Origin: Acrasis kona
Lineage: Eukaryota > Heterolobosea > Eutetramitea > Acrasida > Acrasidae
DNA: 54,586 bases
Assembly: GCA_026419775.2 (NCBI GenBank)
Contig: JAOPGA020000556.1
Coordinates: forward strand, 1-54,586
Direction: 5' to 3'
The first letter of the stretch is position 1; every line of letters starts with the position of its first letter. This document shows, in pieces, positions 10,378 to 21,770 of the stretch. Under the pieces are notes generated by a model, which searched no databases, was not told the origin of the DNA, and worked only from the letters and a program-made list of their open reading frames with translations. Both the position numbers and the translations under genes were made by a program.

Positions 10378-11253
10378 TCATTTGATTTCTGGTTTACGCC
10401 CCTTAATACCCTCCTTCTCTTCATCGCTCAAATTTATATCAAAGAATTCTTCAATGGCCAATATCCTGTCCTGTTCATTGTTGAATTGGTTTAAAGTATA
10501 GTTCTTGCCTTCGAGGTCTCTCCTTTTGATGATGCCATCATGCATAATCAACCTCTCTGTAGGTTGACCATTTTTAAGAATTATTCTTGTTGCAATGATG
10601 TGGTTCAAGAATATCGTTTGTGGATCATTTGATGTAAAAAAAGACATTGTATTGTAATCTTGATAAAAAAATTCATCAGTGCTAAACATGTACAGTGCCT
10701 TCCACTCGCCTTCTTTATTGATTTGGTGTTCGAGCAACCATACTTTTTGTTTTGTTTTGGAGTGCGGTATAATTCCCTTGACCACCCTCATGTTCTCTTT
10801 TCCAAAGTTTGGCTGTTCGGTTCCATCTTCAACAAGGATGGGAGATATCATGCCATTACCGCCAAATCCAACATCTACCAAGTACTTCTTGTCTTGAATG
10901 CTTACGAGGCATATCATGTGACTCCACCCCAAAAATTCTTCTTCCGCTTTCACTCTTGCTCCGCTTGTGTATACATCAAAGCCTAATGATTCTAGAAGCA
11001 TGCTGAAGGCTAAATTGTTCTCCATACAATAGCCACCTCTTTTTTTTTCGACTATTTTTTCATACACATCCCCAGGTCTAACCGAAATTCGATGTGTTTT
11101 AGAGTAGTGAATGTCAAAGTTTTCGAATGGAACTTTGTTCAAGTGGTGCAGCATTAAATCTTCTAAACATCCCAAGGAGCAATCCAGATTGTAGTCTTCA
11201 CTAATATTTATCCTTTGAAGGTAACGTTGCTTCTGTTCGTCCGTCAAAGTCAT
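10378..11253 (-). CDS. Arylamine N-acetyltransferase
   Basis: The enzyme moves the acetyl group of acetyl-CoA to arylamines and hydrazines in the cytosol. The 291-residue protein matches the family length. It carries the complete Cys-His-Asp triad: Cys76 in RGGYCMENN, His113 in WSHMICLV and Asp128 in YLVDVGFGG. The N-terminal VPFENFDIH block and the GFGG loop are family signatures. It is a single exon starting with MTLTDEQKQRY. The gene is divergent from NFU1, with about 70 bases between the start codons, so the two probably share a promoter region. Confidence 0.93.
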   Translation of the reverse strand: MTLTDEQKQRYLQRINISEDYNLDCSLGCLEDLMLHHLNKVPFENFDIHYSKTHRISVRPGDVYEKIVEKKRGGYCMENNLAFSMLLESLGFDVYTSGARVKAEEEFLGWSHMICLVSIQDKKYLVDVGFGGNGMISPILVEDGTEQPNFGKENMRVVKGIIPHSKTKQKVWLLEHQINKEGEWKALYMFSTDEFFYQDYNTMSFFTSNDPQTIFLNHIIATRIILKNGQPTERLIMHDGIIKRRDLEGKNYTLNQFNNEQDRILAIEEFFDINLSDEEKEGIKGRKPEIK

Positions 11254-11323
11254 CTTCTTTGAAAATTGTATCTACAAAGACACGGATGGTTAAATAAAGG
11301 ATTACAATCAAACAAATAAAATC

Positions 11324-12115
11324 ATGTTGAGGAGGACTATTCAAAACACTACCCGCACTTTATATTTCTGCACTTCAAGGGCAAGATTCAGCACAACGGT
11401 CCCAATAAAACAAGTAGATATGAACAAAGTAATGGAGCCGTTGATGCGAGACATATCAAATAACATTCACGGAAATGGTGCTTTTATAAAAATGAGAGAC
11501 ACTCCCAATCCACAAAGTTTGAAATTCGAAGTAGCGGGTAGAGATCTAGCGCAACCAGGCACAACAAGAGACTACTCCTCGCCACTGGCAGCATACAGTT
11601 CACCATTCGCCAAAGACATTTTTAAATTGGATGGTGTAAGAAGAGTCTTCATAGCGGATACATACTTGACAGTCACTTTATCTGATGATTATAGTTGGGA
11701 TGAGCACAAACTGGACATTCTCGCCTCCATTCAGAACTACATATCAAGCGATAAACCAATTTTTGATGACACCGTAACTCCCAACAAGGACACAATGGTT
11801 CAGGAGGACGACGATGAAGTCGTCATTGCCATCAAAGAAATTTTAGAAACAAAAATTAGACCAATGGTTCAAGAAGATGGCGGTGATGTCATTTTGCATT
11901 CCTTCGTTGATGGAATTGCATGGCTTAAACTACAGGGATCTTGTTCAGGGTGTCCGAGCAGCTCCGTCACACTTAAACATGGTATAGAAAACATGCTAAT
12001 GCATTATGTACCTGAAGTTGAAGAAGTGCGTCAATACGAAGATGACTTGGAGAAGGCCAATAACGAACAATTCGAAAAGGTGGATAAACAGATACAGGAG
12101 AATGCCTCTCAATAA
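11324..12115 (+). CDS. NFU1: NFU1 mitochondrial iron-sulfur cluster scaffold
   Basis: NFU1 delivers [4Fe-4S] clusters to mitochondrial targets such as lipoate synthase. The 263-residue protein starts with a basic, Ser/Thr-rich, acid-free presequence (MLRRTIQNTTRTLYF). The Nfu N-terminal domain follows (TPNPQSLKFEV, about 58-145). The NifU-like C-terminal domain comes next, with the cluster-binding CxxC at Cys207 and Cys210 (GSCSGCPSSS). A charged, Gln/Asn-rich tail ends the protein. It is a single exon. The stop codon lies inside an AATAAA, and the methyltransferase start follows five bases later, so the two transcripts must overlap. Confidence 0.95.
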   Translation: MLRRTIQNTTRTLYFCTSRARFSTTVPIKQVDMNKVMEPLMRDISNNIHGNGAFIKMRDTPNPQSLKFEVAGRDLAQPGTTRDYSSPLAAYSSPFAKDIFKLDGVRRVFIADTYLTVTLSDDYSWDEHKLDILASIQNYISSDKPIFDDTVTPNKDTMVQEDDDEVVIAIKEILETKIRPMVQEDGGDVILHSFVDGIAWLKLQGSCSGCPSSSVTLKHGIENMLMHYVPEVEEVRQYEDDLEKANNEQFEKVDKQIQENASQ

Positions 12116-12119
12116 AAAT

Positions 12120-12842
12120 ATGTTTTCTTGTTACAATATTGTTATGGTTGACACATGGTGCATCGCCTTGATGGCCTTCTCGGCTGTATTGATCTTTTAT
12201 CATACGTCGGAACCTTTGATAACATATATATACAACAGATCTGATTTTGGGAGGTCGTGTATGTCCGGTTCTTGTTCAATCTTGTTCTAACGATTCAGCC
12301 TTTTTGTTTAGTGCACCGTATTGCTTTGCAATGGGTGTTGCCCTTACAGAATTCTTTATTGAATTAATATGGTTTCCGTCCATCAAAAAATCACCCTACT
12401 TCATGTATGCTGGCATCATTCTGGTAATTTTCGGTGAGTTAAATAATTTCATCGTGTTCTAATTAATGTCAAGGCGAATTTTTAAGAAAGGGTGCCATGT
12501 TAACAGCAAAAGAGAGTTTTACACATTTAATCAAAGTCTCTAAAAGAAAAGAGCATGTTCTTGTTACTGAAGGTGTTTACAAATTTATTAGACATCCAGG
12601 TATGAGTACTTTATCAACATACTGATCGTATATAAAATGGCTACCTTGGATGGTTTATATGGGCACCAAGCACTCAACTCATTTTGATGAATCCAATCTC
12701 TTTTGGTTTGTTTTTATCGTGGGCGTGGTACTTCTTTTATGATCGCATCCCATACGAAGAACAATATCTAATCAACATGTTTGGAGAAGAGTACATTAAC
12801 TACAAGGCACGAACAAAAACATGGATACCATTCATCAATTAA
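12120..12842 (+). CDS. ICMT: Protein-S-isoprenylcysteine O-methyltransferase
   Basis: This ER membrane enzyme methylates the prenylated C-terminal Cys of CaaX proteins such as Ras and Rho. The four-exon model is 12,120-12,256, 12,312-12,433, 12,474-12,599 and 12,640-12,842, closing in frame at 195 residues. Family blocks seen are HVLVTEGVYKFIRHPGYLGW, the late MNP box, and EEQYLINMFGEEYINY with a final WIPFI. Several hydrophobic spans precede them. The third intron (12,600-12,639) has a good GTATGAG donor and a TACTGAT branch-like box but ends in TG rather than AG. ATG 12,144 is an alternative start. Confidence 0.85.
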
Positions 12843-12861
12843 TGTATAAATAAAATTTTAT

Positions 12862-13965
12862 TTAAATGCCGCTGTTGATGGTATTGATAGTCTGGAACTT
12901 TAAGAAGCTGTTAACCGTTGATGCCTTGAGTCCACATCTTCCTCTCCATCTGTCCAACATGATTCGATCCGTTCCAATCTTGCTGAGCAACTCGTCGACG
13001 TCGTTGAGTCCAACATTCCAGTACCAGTCGCCAAACCATTTGTTCATTGTCTTTGATCGGTTGAAAATAATTAAATTGGTCTCATGGCTGAGTCCACCAA
13101 GATCGGAAACTCTTCTGACTGCAACTGAGGAGGGAGCAGATTGAGTGATCTTCTTGAAGATGCGAGGACCGCACGTTTGAATGTTCAAATGTCTTTTTGC
13201 GTGACAACAAACAAAAATACTGGTCTCCTCCTTAAGGGTCGACACTGAAATGTTGGCGGGAGTGGTGCCTTTAGCAATCGATGAAGCTACATCTGCCAAG
13301 TCTTCTTTTTTAACATGCCTGTATCTTCTACGATCAGGTAAAACTAAAATGTCGAATACATCTTGTTCTTGTGAAATATCGTCCTTGAGGAGTGCTTCAG
13401 CAACAGATACCTTAACTTTTAGATCTTTTCTGTGCTTGTTCATGGCGGAGTTGACCTCCTTTGCAAAACCCTAATCAAAGTCGGAAACTGAAAGTAATAA
13501 GATTCTTACTGTTTTGTCCACTCTTTCCTCCCATTCTGTAGCGCGTTGATTTGTTAGAACGAAAACATGTTTGTCGTGGTAGGCCAAGCGCGTCCCCTCA
13601 TCTTCTACTTGACCCATCTTCTTACTTTGGTCTTCGTAATCTAGAACAACATTTTGCCTGAATTTTTGAAAGTCCGGCCTTTCGAACCCATACAATGCTT
13701 CCTCCTCGGGTGTTACCTCCCTATAGTCGTAAAACAGTTCGTCTTCCTCTATGCTGAGTACATTGTCTAAAGCTTCATCTAAGATTGAGTCATCATTATT
13801 TTGATTATTAGGTGTGAGCTCCAACGGAGGAGTCTGATCAAGGGGAGCGGGCTCGATAGCTTGTGATATAGGCTGTACACTCCATCTATTATACAATTGC
13901 ATACTGAGAGTAACAGCGACGGCAGTCCCCGCAACGATTAGTCCTCTCCATGAGTCGTCAGACAT
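12862..13965 (-). CDS. Apd1/Aim32-like (sucrase/ferredoxin-like) thioredoxin-fold protein with N-terminal anchor
   Basis: Two exons (13,510-13,965 and 12,862-13,470; 39-base intron) give 354 residues in frame. The N-terminus (MSDDSWRG, then GLIVAGTAVAVTLSM) is a single membrane span. The C-terminal half follows the Suc_Fer-like pattern: DILVLPDRRRY, then FVCCHAKRHLNIQTCGPRI, then SDLGGLSHETNLIIFN and a GDWYWNV block. In yeast Apd1 and Aim32 this fold holds a [2Fe-2S] cluster using Cys and His ligands. Here the usual HxGGH is changed to DLGGLSH, so cluster ligation may differ. Family assignment rests on motif order; the anchor suggests an organelle membrane. It is convergent with ICMT, with 19 bases between. 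Confidence 0.6.
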
Positions 13966-14385
13966 TTTTTTGTAAGTAAAGCCAAATAAGTTGACCAATT
14001 GTTCCGTATCCCGTACAATAACAAGGATGTTAGTATGAGTAAAAACCATTATTTTAGCCAGCCCATAACATGTGCCGAGGATCATTCTGTCGTATAGTAG
14101 TGGTAAGACGACATACTGCTCCATGCGTAAATTAAATTGTGGTATTTTAATGTCGACAAGGAAACCAAAATCAATTAATTCTAAGGCATGGTCGTGATTA
14201 ATGTTACTAGTACTTTATTAGAAGCTATATGTTAATTGAATGTAAAATAAATGGTTACGTTTATCAAATAAAAAGAGTGAGTTTGTGCCTTGGCTGTAAT
14301 GGCGTTGCAGTTCTCATCGCTGTCCGGTTAGTTGTCTTCATTTCCGTTAATACGCTCTTGTCAATCAGTTGCTGGATTGTAACAA

Positions 14386-15369
14386 ATGGATGAAGATGAG
14401 AAAGTGGTTGTGGCCAGCGATGATGCAATAAATAGTGCTCCTATAAATGCCGATGTTGCTACTCAAGACTCTTCAACTGATGATCATCTCGAATATACTC
14501 AAGCGGACACTCATAAACTTGAACTTGAAACTCACGACGTAGACCTAGATGAGAATGACTCATTTTATGGCGGCAACGAAAGCGATTTGGAAGATGGTTA
14601 TGAAGAGCAGGCACTTATTATACAGGAAAACTATGATAATGTTACTGTTTCGGACATGAATAAGAGTTCAATTACATGTACGGTGGTGATAACATTTACG
14701 TTTAACAAGAAACAGTGTTCTACCTGCGCGTTTATTTAGGAGTTGTGTTCTACATACTGTTAATAATTGGAATCATCCTAATCAACTTGTTGGTTCCTGA
14801 AGTTGTTCTTTCCAACAAGAACAATTCATGGGGATTTTATTTAGCCACGGCAGTCACCATTGTGTTAATGCCTGTGTTGTACTTGCTCCGTAAGAAAACA
14901 TTTTTCAACCTCCTCTTCACCACTTTATTCGTAATCTAAAAACAATTTACATGTTAGTAACTCACAATCATAGGTAATTAGTTTTAGTTGGACCATAGGA
15001 TTCATAAGTTCGTTCTCCAACACCATTTTGTTCATACCTGTATTTTGTATTGCCATTGTGATAATTATTTTCCTCATTAGCTATGTAGCAATCATTCAAA
15101 ATTTGAATTCAACATTTTTATTTGTGGTAGTAGCAACGTTGGCCGTGTTCATGTCTGAGACATATGTATTATTATCACGTTTCGCATTCAATTATGGTGG
15201 CTGGTTACACGGACTTCTTACAGTATTCTTCTCCACAGGTCTAAGTCTATTTATAACGTATAGATCCACAAAAATAATCGACGATTATACTTATATACAA
15301 AGCACCAGGGCAATAGTTTCATTTTTTGATATTATTGATACAATAGCAGGCTCATCGGCTATGAATTGA
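14386..15369 (+). CDS. BAX inhibitor-1/lifeguard (TMBIM)-like multipass protein
   Basis: Three exons (14,386-14,677, 14,716-14,930, 14,974-15,369) are joined in frame by introns of 38 and 43 bases. An acidic cytosolic region of about 95 residues precedes six to seven closely spaced membrane spans. TMBIM-like features are RVYLGVVFYILL at span 1, the FFNLLFTTLF element before span 3, and a C-terminal IIDDYTYIQSTRAIVSFFDI like the DxxY...DII ending of the family. TMBIM proteins leak calcium from ER or Golgi and dampen cell death. Similarity is by pattern, so an unrelated multipass protein remains possible. Confidence 0.6.
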
Positions 15370-15539
15370 ACCTTTAGGCCTAAACATCACCACATTGATA
15401 TAAAATGTATAACTAATAAACAAGAAGTCAGTCCCAACCAACATCCTTGTCTATTGGAGATCGTGCTCCATTTCACGATTTTGATTTTGTAATCAATTCG
15501 ACAACTCCGAGTGAATAAAACTCGATCGAACGTGTCACA

Positions 15540-18500
15540 ATGGCAACTGCCACACGAGTAAAGAAGGCACTTCAGCGGAATTTATATCTGTTCGCAACCT
15601 CAAAGTTGGGTGCAGTTATTTTGATCATTTTAGCCTTCATCACTTTGAATTCCCTACTTCATGCTATCGAGTCAGTGTTACATATTGGTAGGTGCATTTC
15701 TATAAAAGTGTTTTCACACATGTACAGGAATAGTAAATAAAGCAACATTATATAATGATGGAGTCGGAGATCAATGTGCTTGCGATAGAGCGCATCAAGA
15801 CAACATTAATCAAAAGTCATATCGCAATAAATTATGTTACCCATCCATGGACATTGTATATACATGGGTCAACGGTTCAGACCCTCTCCATGCCAGAGGT
15901 AATCACAATATACAATACATGCAACTCACCGTCATAGATTTAAAAATTTATACCGAACTTGAGCATGGCACGACCAAGTCACCTACAACTGTTAATAAAC
16001 ATCCAAAAATAAAATCCAAAACCCATCTTCGAAAGCTCCACGCAGCCAATGACGATGCCACCACACCAGAACCAAAGAGCGACGATGAATCAGGTTCCAA
16101 CAGGTTTCGTGACAATGAAGAGCTTAGGTACTCTCTACGTAGTTTAGAACAGCATGCAGGATGGGTCCGTAATGTTTACATTGTAACAAATGGACAGGTG
16201 CCGTACTGGTTAGATACGTCCAACCCAAGAGTAAAGGTAATTCATTCGCATCACTCACTGCCACTCATCATAATAGATCATCAAGCACTCTGACATTTTC
16301 CTCAATCAATCTCACCTACCCACCTTTAGTTCACCTGCAATCGAATCACACCTTCATCGCATACCTGGCCTCTCCGATAAATTCATTTACCTCAACGACG
16401 ACGTCATGTTCGGAAATGATGTGCTGCCAGAAGACTTTTACACCCATTCAGGAGGTCAAAATGTATTCTTGACGTGGGACGTGCCCGATTGTGCACCTGG
16501 GTGCAGCAGCAGTTGGATCGGAGATGGATATTGCGATCTAGCATGCAACACCACATCATGTGGCTTCGACGGAGGTGATTGCATAGGACCCAATGTGAGA
16601 ACATCATCAACATCATCATCCTATTCATCATCATCATGGAACAACAATCCATACAGCGCAAGTTCATGGAGCAGCCCATTAAGCAGCGCTAATGCCAATC
16701 AATACTGTGCGCCGAGTTGTCCCAATTCATGGATCGGAGATCGCTTCTGCGACAGTCCCTGCAACAACATTGCATGCGGATTCGATGGAGGTGATTGTGG
16801 AACGTCATCAAACTTGAATCAATTAATTTCACACAACATTACATTACAAACCAAACGCATCCTTGTTGATTTTGGAACGCCCAGTTTACTATTACGATTG
16901 GATTCTTTATTTCCCGTAAATGACACCAAAGCAAGAATCACATCGGGCACTCATGACAACGACCAAGTCGTACGCACCAGTACCATCTCACAGAAATTAA
17001 AAACATTAATTCTAACATTTTTCAAAAACAAATCGGATCAGACCATCAATGTCGAAATCGAGGCCACTAATTCGTCGCCAGATCCCATCGAGTTGAAATT
17101 TGAGATTTATATTGGAAAGAATGAAACCAAATTGAAATCAAAATCATCACTGGTTGTCGATAAGAAATTAAACGTAAGGTCATCTGTTGAGAAATCAAGT
17201 GATAAGAAACCATCTCCAATCGATAAGAAATCAAATGATAAAAAATCTGATCAAAAGTCATCTGTCGATAAGAAATCTTCAAAGACATCAAGCGATGAGA
17301 AATCTGATCGAAAGTCATCAGTTAAATCACCATTGGATGAGCACGAAATGGGTCTACATCAAGCAGTAAAGAAGGATTCCAAATCATCACCCAAAGATTC
17401 ATCGCCAGATGAGCACCAAATGGGTCTAAATCACTCCATCAAGAATCATAAATCACCACCCACCACCACAACAACCAAATCACCATTGATCAACAAGAAG
17501 AGTAATAATCAATTGTTAACGAGCGATAAAAAATCACCGTTAGATGAACACGAGATGGGATTAGATCACTCGTTGAAAAATCACATCAAGGATTCAAAAT
17601 CATCATCATCGACCATCGAAAAGAATCATTTAGATGAGCATCAAATGGGTTTGAATCAAATTGCAAAAATGATCAAATCGAATGAATCATCACCAACACC
17701 CATTGCTCATCATCATCACCAACCAATCATCAAATCAAATCCAAAAAAATCACCACCCACCACGACCACCACCAAATCACCAAAAAAGAAATTACAAGAA
17801 TTAATCAAGAACAAATTGAAAAAATTAATCAAAAAACCAAAAAAATCAAATCGTGATTCCAAATCCATTCGTCATGAAAATGTAGATGATTATAAATTCA
17901 ATCAACCAGAATCAATCGCTCACAAGAAATCGTCCCTAAGGAAATTACTTTCGGTACCAATCATCGCCAACAAGATTCCAATCGTACATCACGATGATGA
18001 AATTCAACATTCGATCAAACATTTATTACAAGAAAAACAAGATTTATTAATTTCTAATGCCATCCAAAAATCAAAATTAAATGACATGATTTCGATGCAG
18101 AGCGAATGGGATCACCAATTCGATCAATTACAAAATTCATCATCATCATCACCTGGAAGTAGGAAATTACTCGATAAATTTGGTGATTCGTTGGTTCATG
18201 TTAATAATTTACTCAACACTGCTTATGGAAGACACGCAAGAAAAGTGCCCGCGCACATGCCGCACATGATTGATAAACAAATCATGACCCAAGTACAATC
18301 CAAATGGTCAACCCAATTCAATGACACATCATCTCATCGATTTAGAAGTGGAACGGACATGCAATATGCGTTCACTTATTTTTATTATTTGATGCATGAT
18401 TCGAAGAAATTTGATGATCGAATGCATTATCGTCATGAATTGGATAAAGACGGAGATGGTCAACTTGACGATTATGAAATTAGATTCATTAGTTATACAT

Positions 18501-19414
18501 TACATAAAAATGGAGTGACATCTAGTGATGTGGAGGTGTTGAAGAATAATATAACCAGAGTTTATTTTGATCCCACTCACCCGGTGTCAAAGCATTCTAA
18601 AAAGTCAACTCCGACTCCCACTCCCGCTACTTCTCGTTATTCTTATTCCTGGAGTAGTTANAGTTCTTCTTCTTCTTCTTCTTGGTCTGGCGAGGACGAT
18701 AAACATGTTCAAATGAATAAAGTACATAAACAGGTGGTCGAGTTATTGTATAGACAATTGAATTTTACAAAATCAATAAATTCTTCTTGTGCGGGACAAT
18801 TAAAACCCGATTATGATACTTTTGTTCAGAGCGGTCTTTCTAAATTACTTTCTAAAAATATTGCATCAAAGTCAACTCAGAGATTTCAGTTCACATTACA
18901 AGAACTGGATCAAGTTGGGTTCCACATGATCCATGATGATTATGATAAAGTTGCAGATCAACTAGATAATCTTCGTCACAAGAAACCAAAGTTCATTTGT
19001 ATTAATGATGATATGAACAGGACGCATCCTAATCCAAAAGTAAAATTGTTGTTAAGAGATTTCTTTGAATGGTATTATCCACATCCTTCTCAATTCGAGT
19101 TGCCCAGCACACGATCCAATCCCTTCTTGTACATTGATCAACTAAATGGTCACTTTGACAGGATGTATCATGTAAAGATTGCAGTGAATGTGTTTGCATT
19201 GTGTGTGGTCGCGTTGATTTGTTTGTGCGTGGTGCAGTTTGGTTTTACAAAAAAGAATGATCCCATCATCTTGTCGGGTCCTGTTTCATCTCCACAACCA
19301 CTGTCAGAGTCTTATGCTGTGCAGGATAGCTCCAGCAGTAGCGTGAATCATAGCCAAAAGGTACAAAGTAGAAACAATCGAGCTGTTAGCATGGATTCTG
19401 AGAATATTGTATAA
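15540..19414 (+). CDS. GNPTAB: N-acetylglucosamine-1-phosphotransferase alpha/beta precursor
   Basis: The enzyme adds GlcNAc-1-phosphate to mannose on lysosomal enzymes in the Golgi. Exons 15,540-15,687, 15,728-16,236 and 16,277-19,414 (two 40-base introns) encode about 1,264 residues, close to the animal length. In order: N-terminal span, Stealth CR1 ([12 protein letters not shown], about 91), CR2 ([20 protein letters not shown], about 175), CR3 ([17 protein letters not shown], about 248), and two LNR/Notch repeats (about 291-321 and 362-392). A low-complexity Ser/Lys/His spacer follows, then a site-1-protease-like RKLL-D (about 848-852), CR4 ([13 protein letters not shown], about 874), an EF-hand ([12 protein letters not shown]) and a C-terminal span. 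An N at 18,661 makes one codon ambiguous. Confidence 0.95.
17333..17660 (+). repeat. Four dispersed DEHxMGL repeats inside GNPTAB
   Basis: Four copies of (L/P)DEH(E/Q)MGLxx start near 17,333, 17,404, 17,540 and 17,629. They are separated by Lys/Ser-rich linkers of varying length within the spacer between the LNR repeats and CR4. Codons differ between copies, so the motif is held at protein level rather than by recent duplication. Confidence 0.8.
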
Positions 19415-19427
19415 ATAAATTTTTATT

Positions 19428-21746
19428 TCACACTACATTTTTTACCGATCCATCATTATTGAAAATGTGATCACTTAGTGGTCCCATTCTTGATTTGATT
19501 GCATTCAGAATGACGGACCTTTCTTCTTCCAAAGTTCTCAACATGTTCTTTTTATGTTGATGCATGCTGCTGGGTGAGAAGGGTGCATTTTTTTCGTATT
19601 CTTCTTCGTTGTATTCTTCTTCATTTTCTTCTGATTGCTTGTCTGTGACGGACTGGATCTGAGTGGACACCATTTTATTTGCTGGACTTGTCATGGGACG
19701 TACATCAGGTGTTGAGCTCTTTCTCTGCGACTGACTAGCACTTTTTAGTTTGTGTCTAACGAATACTTTCGGAGCAGAAACGTGCTTGAGTGGAACATAC
19801 TTCTCCTCAATAACTGGAACCTCTATAGGAGCAGGAGGTGGACGCGTGACAGGTTTCGACTGCAAAGAAGCTTGAATCATCTTTTTACTCCATTGCATTG
19901 TGGTCTTCGTCCTCCTCTTCTTCTTCCTCGTCTATGAATGGTCTTGCATAATTATTGGCAATGCGACGACTGTCCGCTTCACGTGCCAAGGATAAAGTCA
20001 TATGTCTACACGTTGCCAATTCATTGATACGTGAGGATACTCCAACTGGAGCTGGTGGTTTTGGTACCACAGTGCTCTTACCCAACAAGTCCAAATCGTG
20101 TCGCTTAGCCACCGTAGATAATGTATTGGCACAGTTTTCACAAACTTTGAATGTTTTACTCAAAAATATATCATTGTGTCTCATCTTGCGGTATCGAACA
20201 GGACCAATACTAGACTCTAAACTTTGAAGAAGAGGCGGGATGCGAACCCTTATCAAATCTTGATCTTCATGATATACGCGTGGGTCTATACCATAATCCG
20301 ACTCAAATTTTAAAATTGTTACAAGGTAACTAACATTTACAAAAGTACTCCTTTCAAAGATACTATGACAACTAGGACAGGCTAGATTTTTTGAAAGTTT
20401 ATTATCTATAAAAGAAGGAGAGTAATAATAATACTCATGCGTTTCCTCTGTCTTAATTCCCTTTTCTCTAGGAGATGGAGGAGCAACAGTCTTTCCTTTT
20501 GTGTTTTTGTATTTGGATGCAACATTTTTCAATCCAACATTGAAGTTAATCCATTTGTAAATGGAGCCTTCGCCAGGTAAATCTGTTGTTGTTGTCCGGA
20601 GGGATGTGAACCAAAGGAACCACAAATGCCCTTCAATGTCGGTCTTCATGTAAAAGCTCATTCGGCTCACAACATGATGTCCTAATGTTACATTTTTTAC
20701 ATGTTTTACAATGGCCTCGCACACTCTTTGGATTTGTGAGTTCATAGTGGTCGGTATAGTTGGGCCAACAACAGAATTTGGATGGTGCTCGAATGCCGGT
20801 ATGCGGTCGTTGAGTGGTGTATCGTAATTGTCGATTTTTAATTTATTTATCCTCAATTCCGTAAGAGTCACCTGCGGCGTCCATTGAACGCATATTATTT
20901 CTAAATTATTAGTAAGGTGTGATTTTAATTCGTACGGTCATGATCTCCTCTTGAAGGTACATATCTCTGTATGAAACATTCCTGCTCCTTTGTTTTACCG
21001 CTAAATAGCATCTCATCTTTGAAATTTTTAGTCCATCCAATAACTTAAACATGTTACTTACGAAGTGATTTTTCATCAAGATATTCAATTTTAATGTACC
21101 GTTTGTTGTTGGCACTACCGACCTCGAACATGGCAACAGCGACGACATCTACGCTCTTACATTCTTGGACCGAACTCGTGTGTTGCATGTATCGTCTACC
21201 TGTTTTTCGTTTCTTCTTCATTAATGCTTGTTGGATGTTATCCATCGTGACATTAAATGAGTTTTTTTTGTAAATCTTATTATCTTTTACAGACGTAAAG
21301 AACCATTGAGGATGAGAGTTAGGTTCACGATGTAGTGCGATAGTATCTGGTAAAAGAATTCCATAACATCCAGCATTATTAGTGGGGTCCTTTTGCCACA
21401 GCATTTCGAAAAGTGTGTTGATTGTTGTACTGATAGTTTGAGTTTTGACATTATTCAAGTTACTTGGAACCAACCAAATGTTATCTTTGTGCTTGGATAT
21501 CTGGGAGTCCGACAATTCCTCTGATATATCTGGATTTGAAGCTTTGCGAGGTGTTAGAGGTTTTTTATCCTCCAATATTTTGGCAACTTCTGTAATTCTT
21601 TTTTGCAATTGAGATGAAGTAGGAGGATCTTGCTTCTGCATTGATGTTGCGTCCCCACGACGAGCAGATGACATTGCGGATTGCTTTCGACTTAGATTGC
21701 TCTTTAAAAAAGGGAGTTGGTCGATCTTCAAAGATGATGAGCTCAT
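19428..21746 (-). CDS. Large conserved-looking protein of unknown function
   Basis: Exons 21,062-21,746, 20,936-21,016 and 19,885-20,900 (introns of 45 and 35 bases, the second with TTACTAATAA) close in frame at 593 residues. A 156-residue ORF (19,428-19,898) in another frame follows at once, overlapping by 14 bases. This is best read as one gene with a frameshift after the EEEEEEDEDHN run; a separate gene is less likely. Visible features are HLWFLWFTSLRT, a CPSC...CENC pair of cysteine knuckles about 80 residues apart, and a disordered acidic C-terminus. From memory, the first block resembles unnamed proteins of flagellated protists. It ends 13 bases from GNPTAB, convergently. Confidence 0.6.
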
Positions 21747-21770
21747 CTCAGCTGTTAAATACAGTAGCAA

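Noticed and set aside
17067-17369. ORFs on both strands in the GNPTAB spacer
   Set aside because: Shadows of low-complexity Ser/Lys codons.
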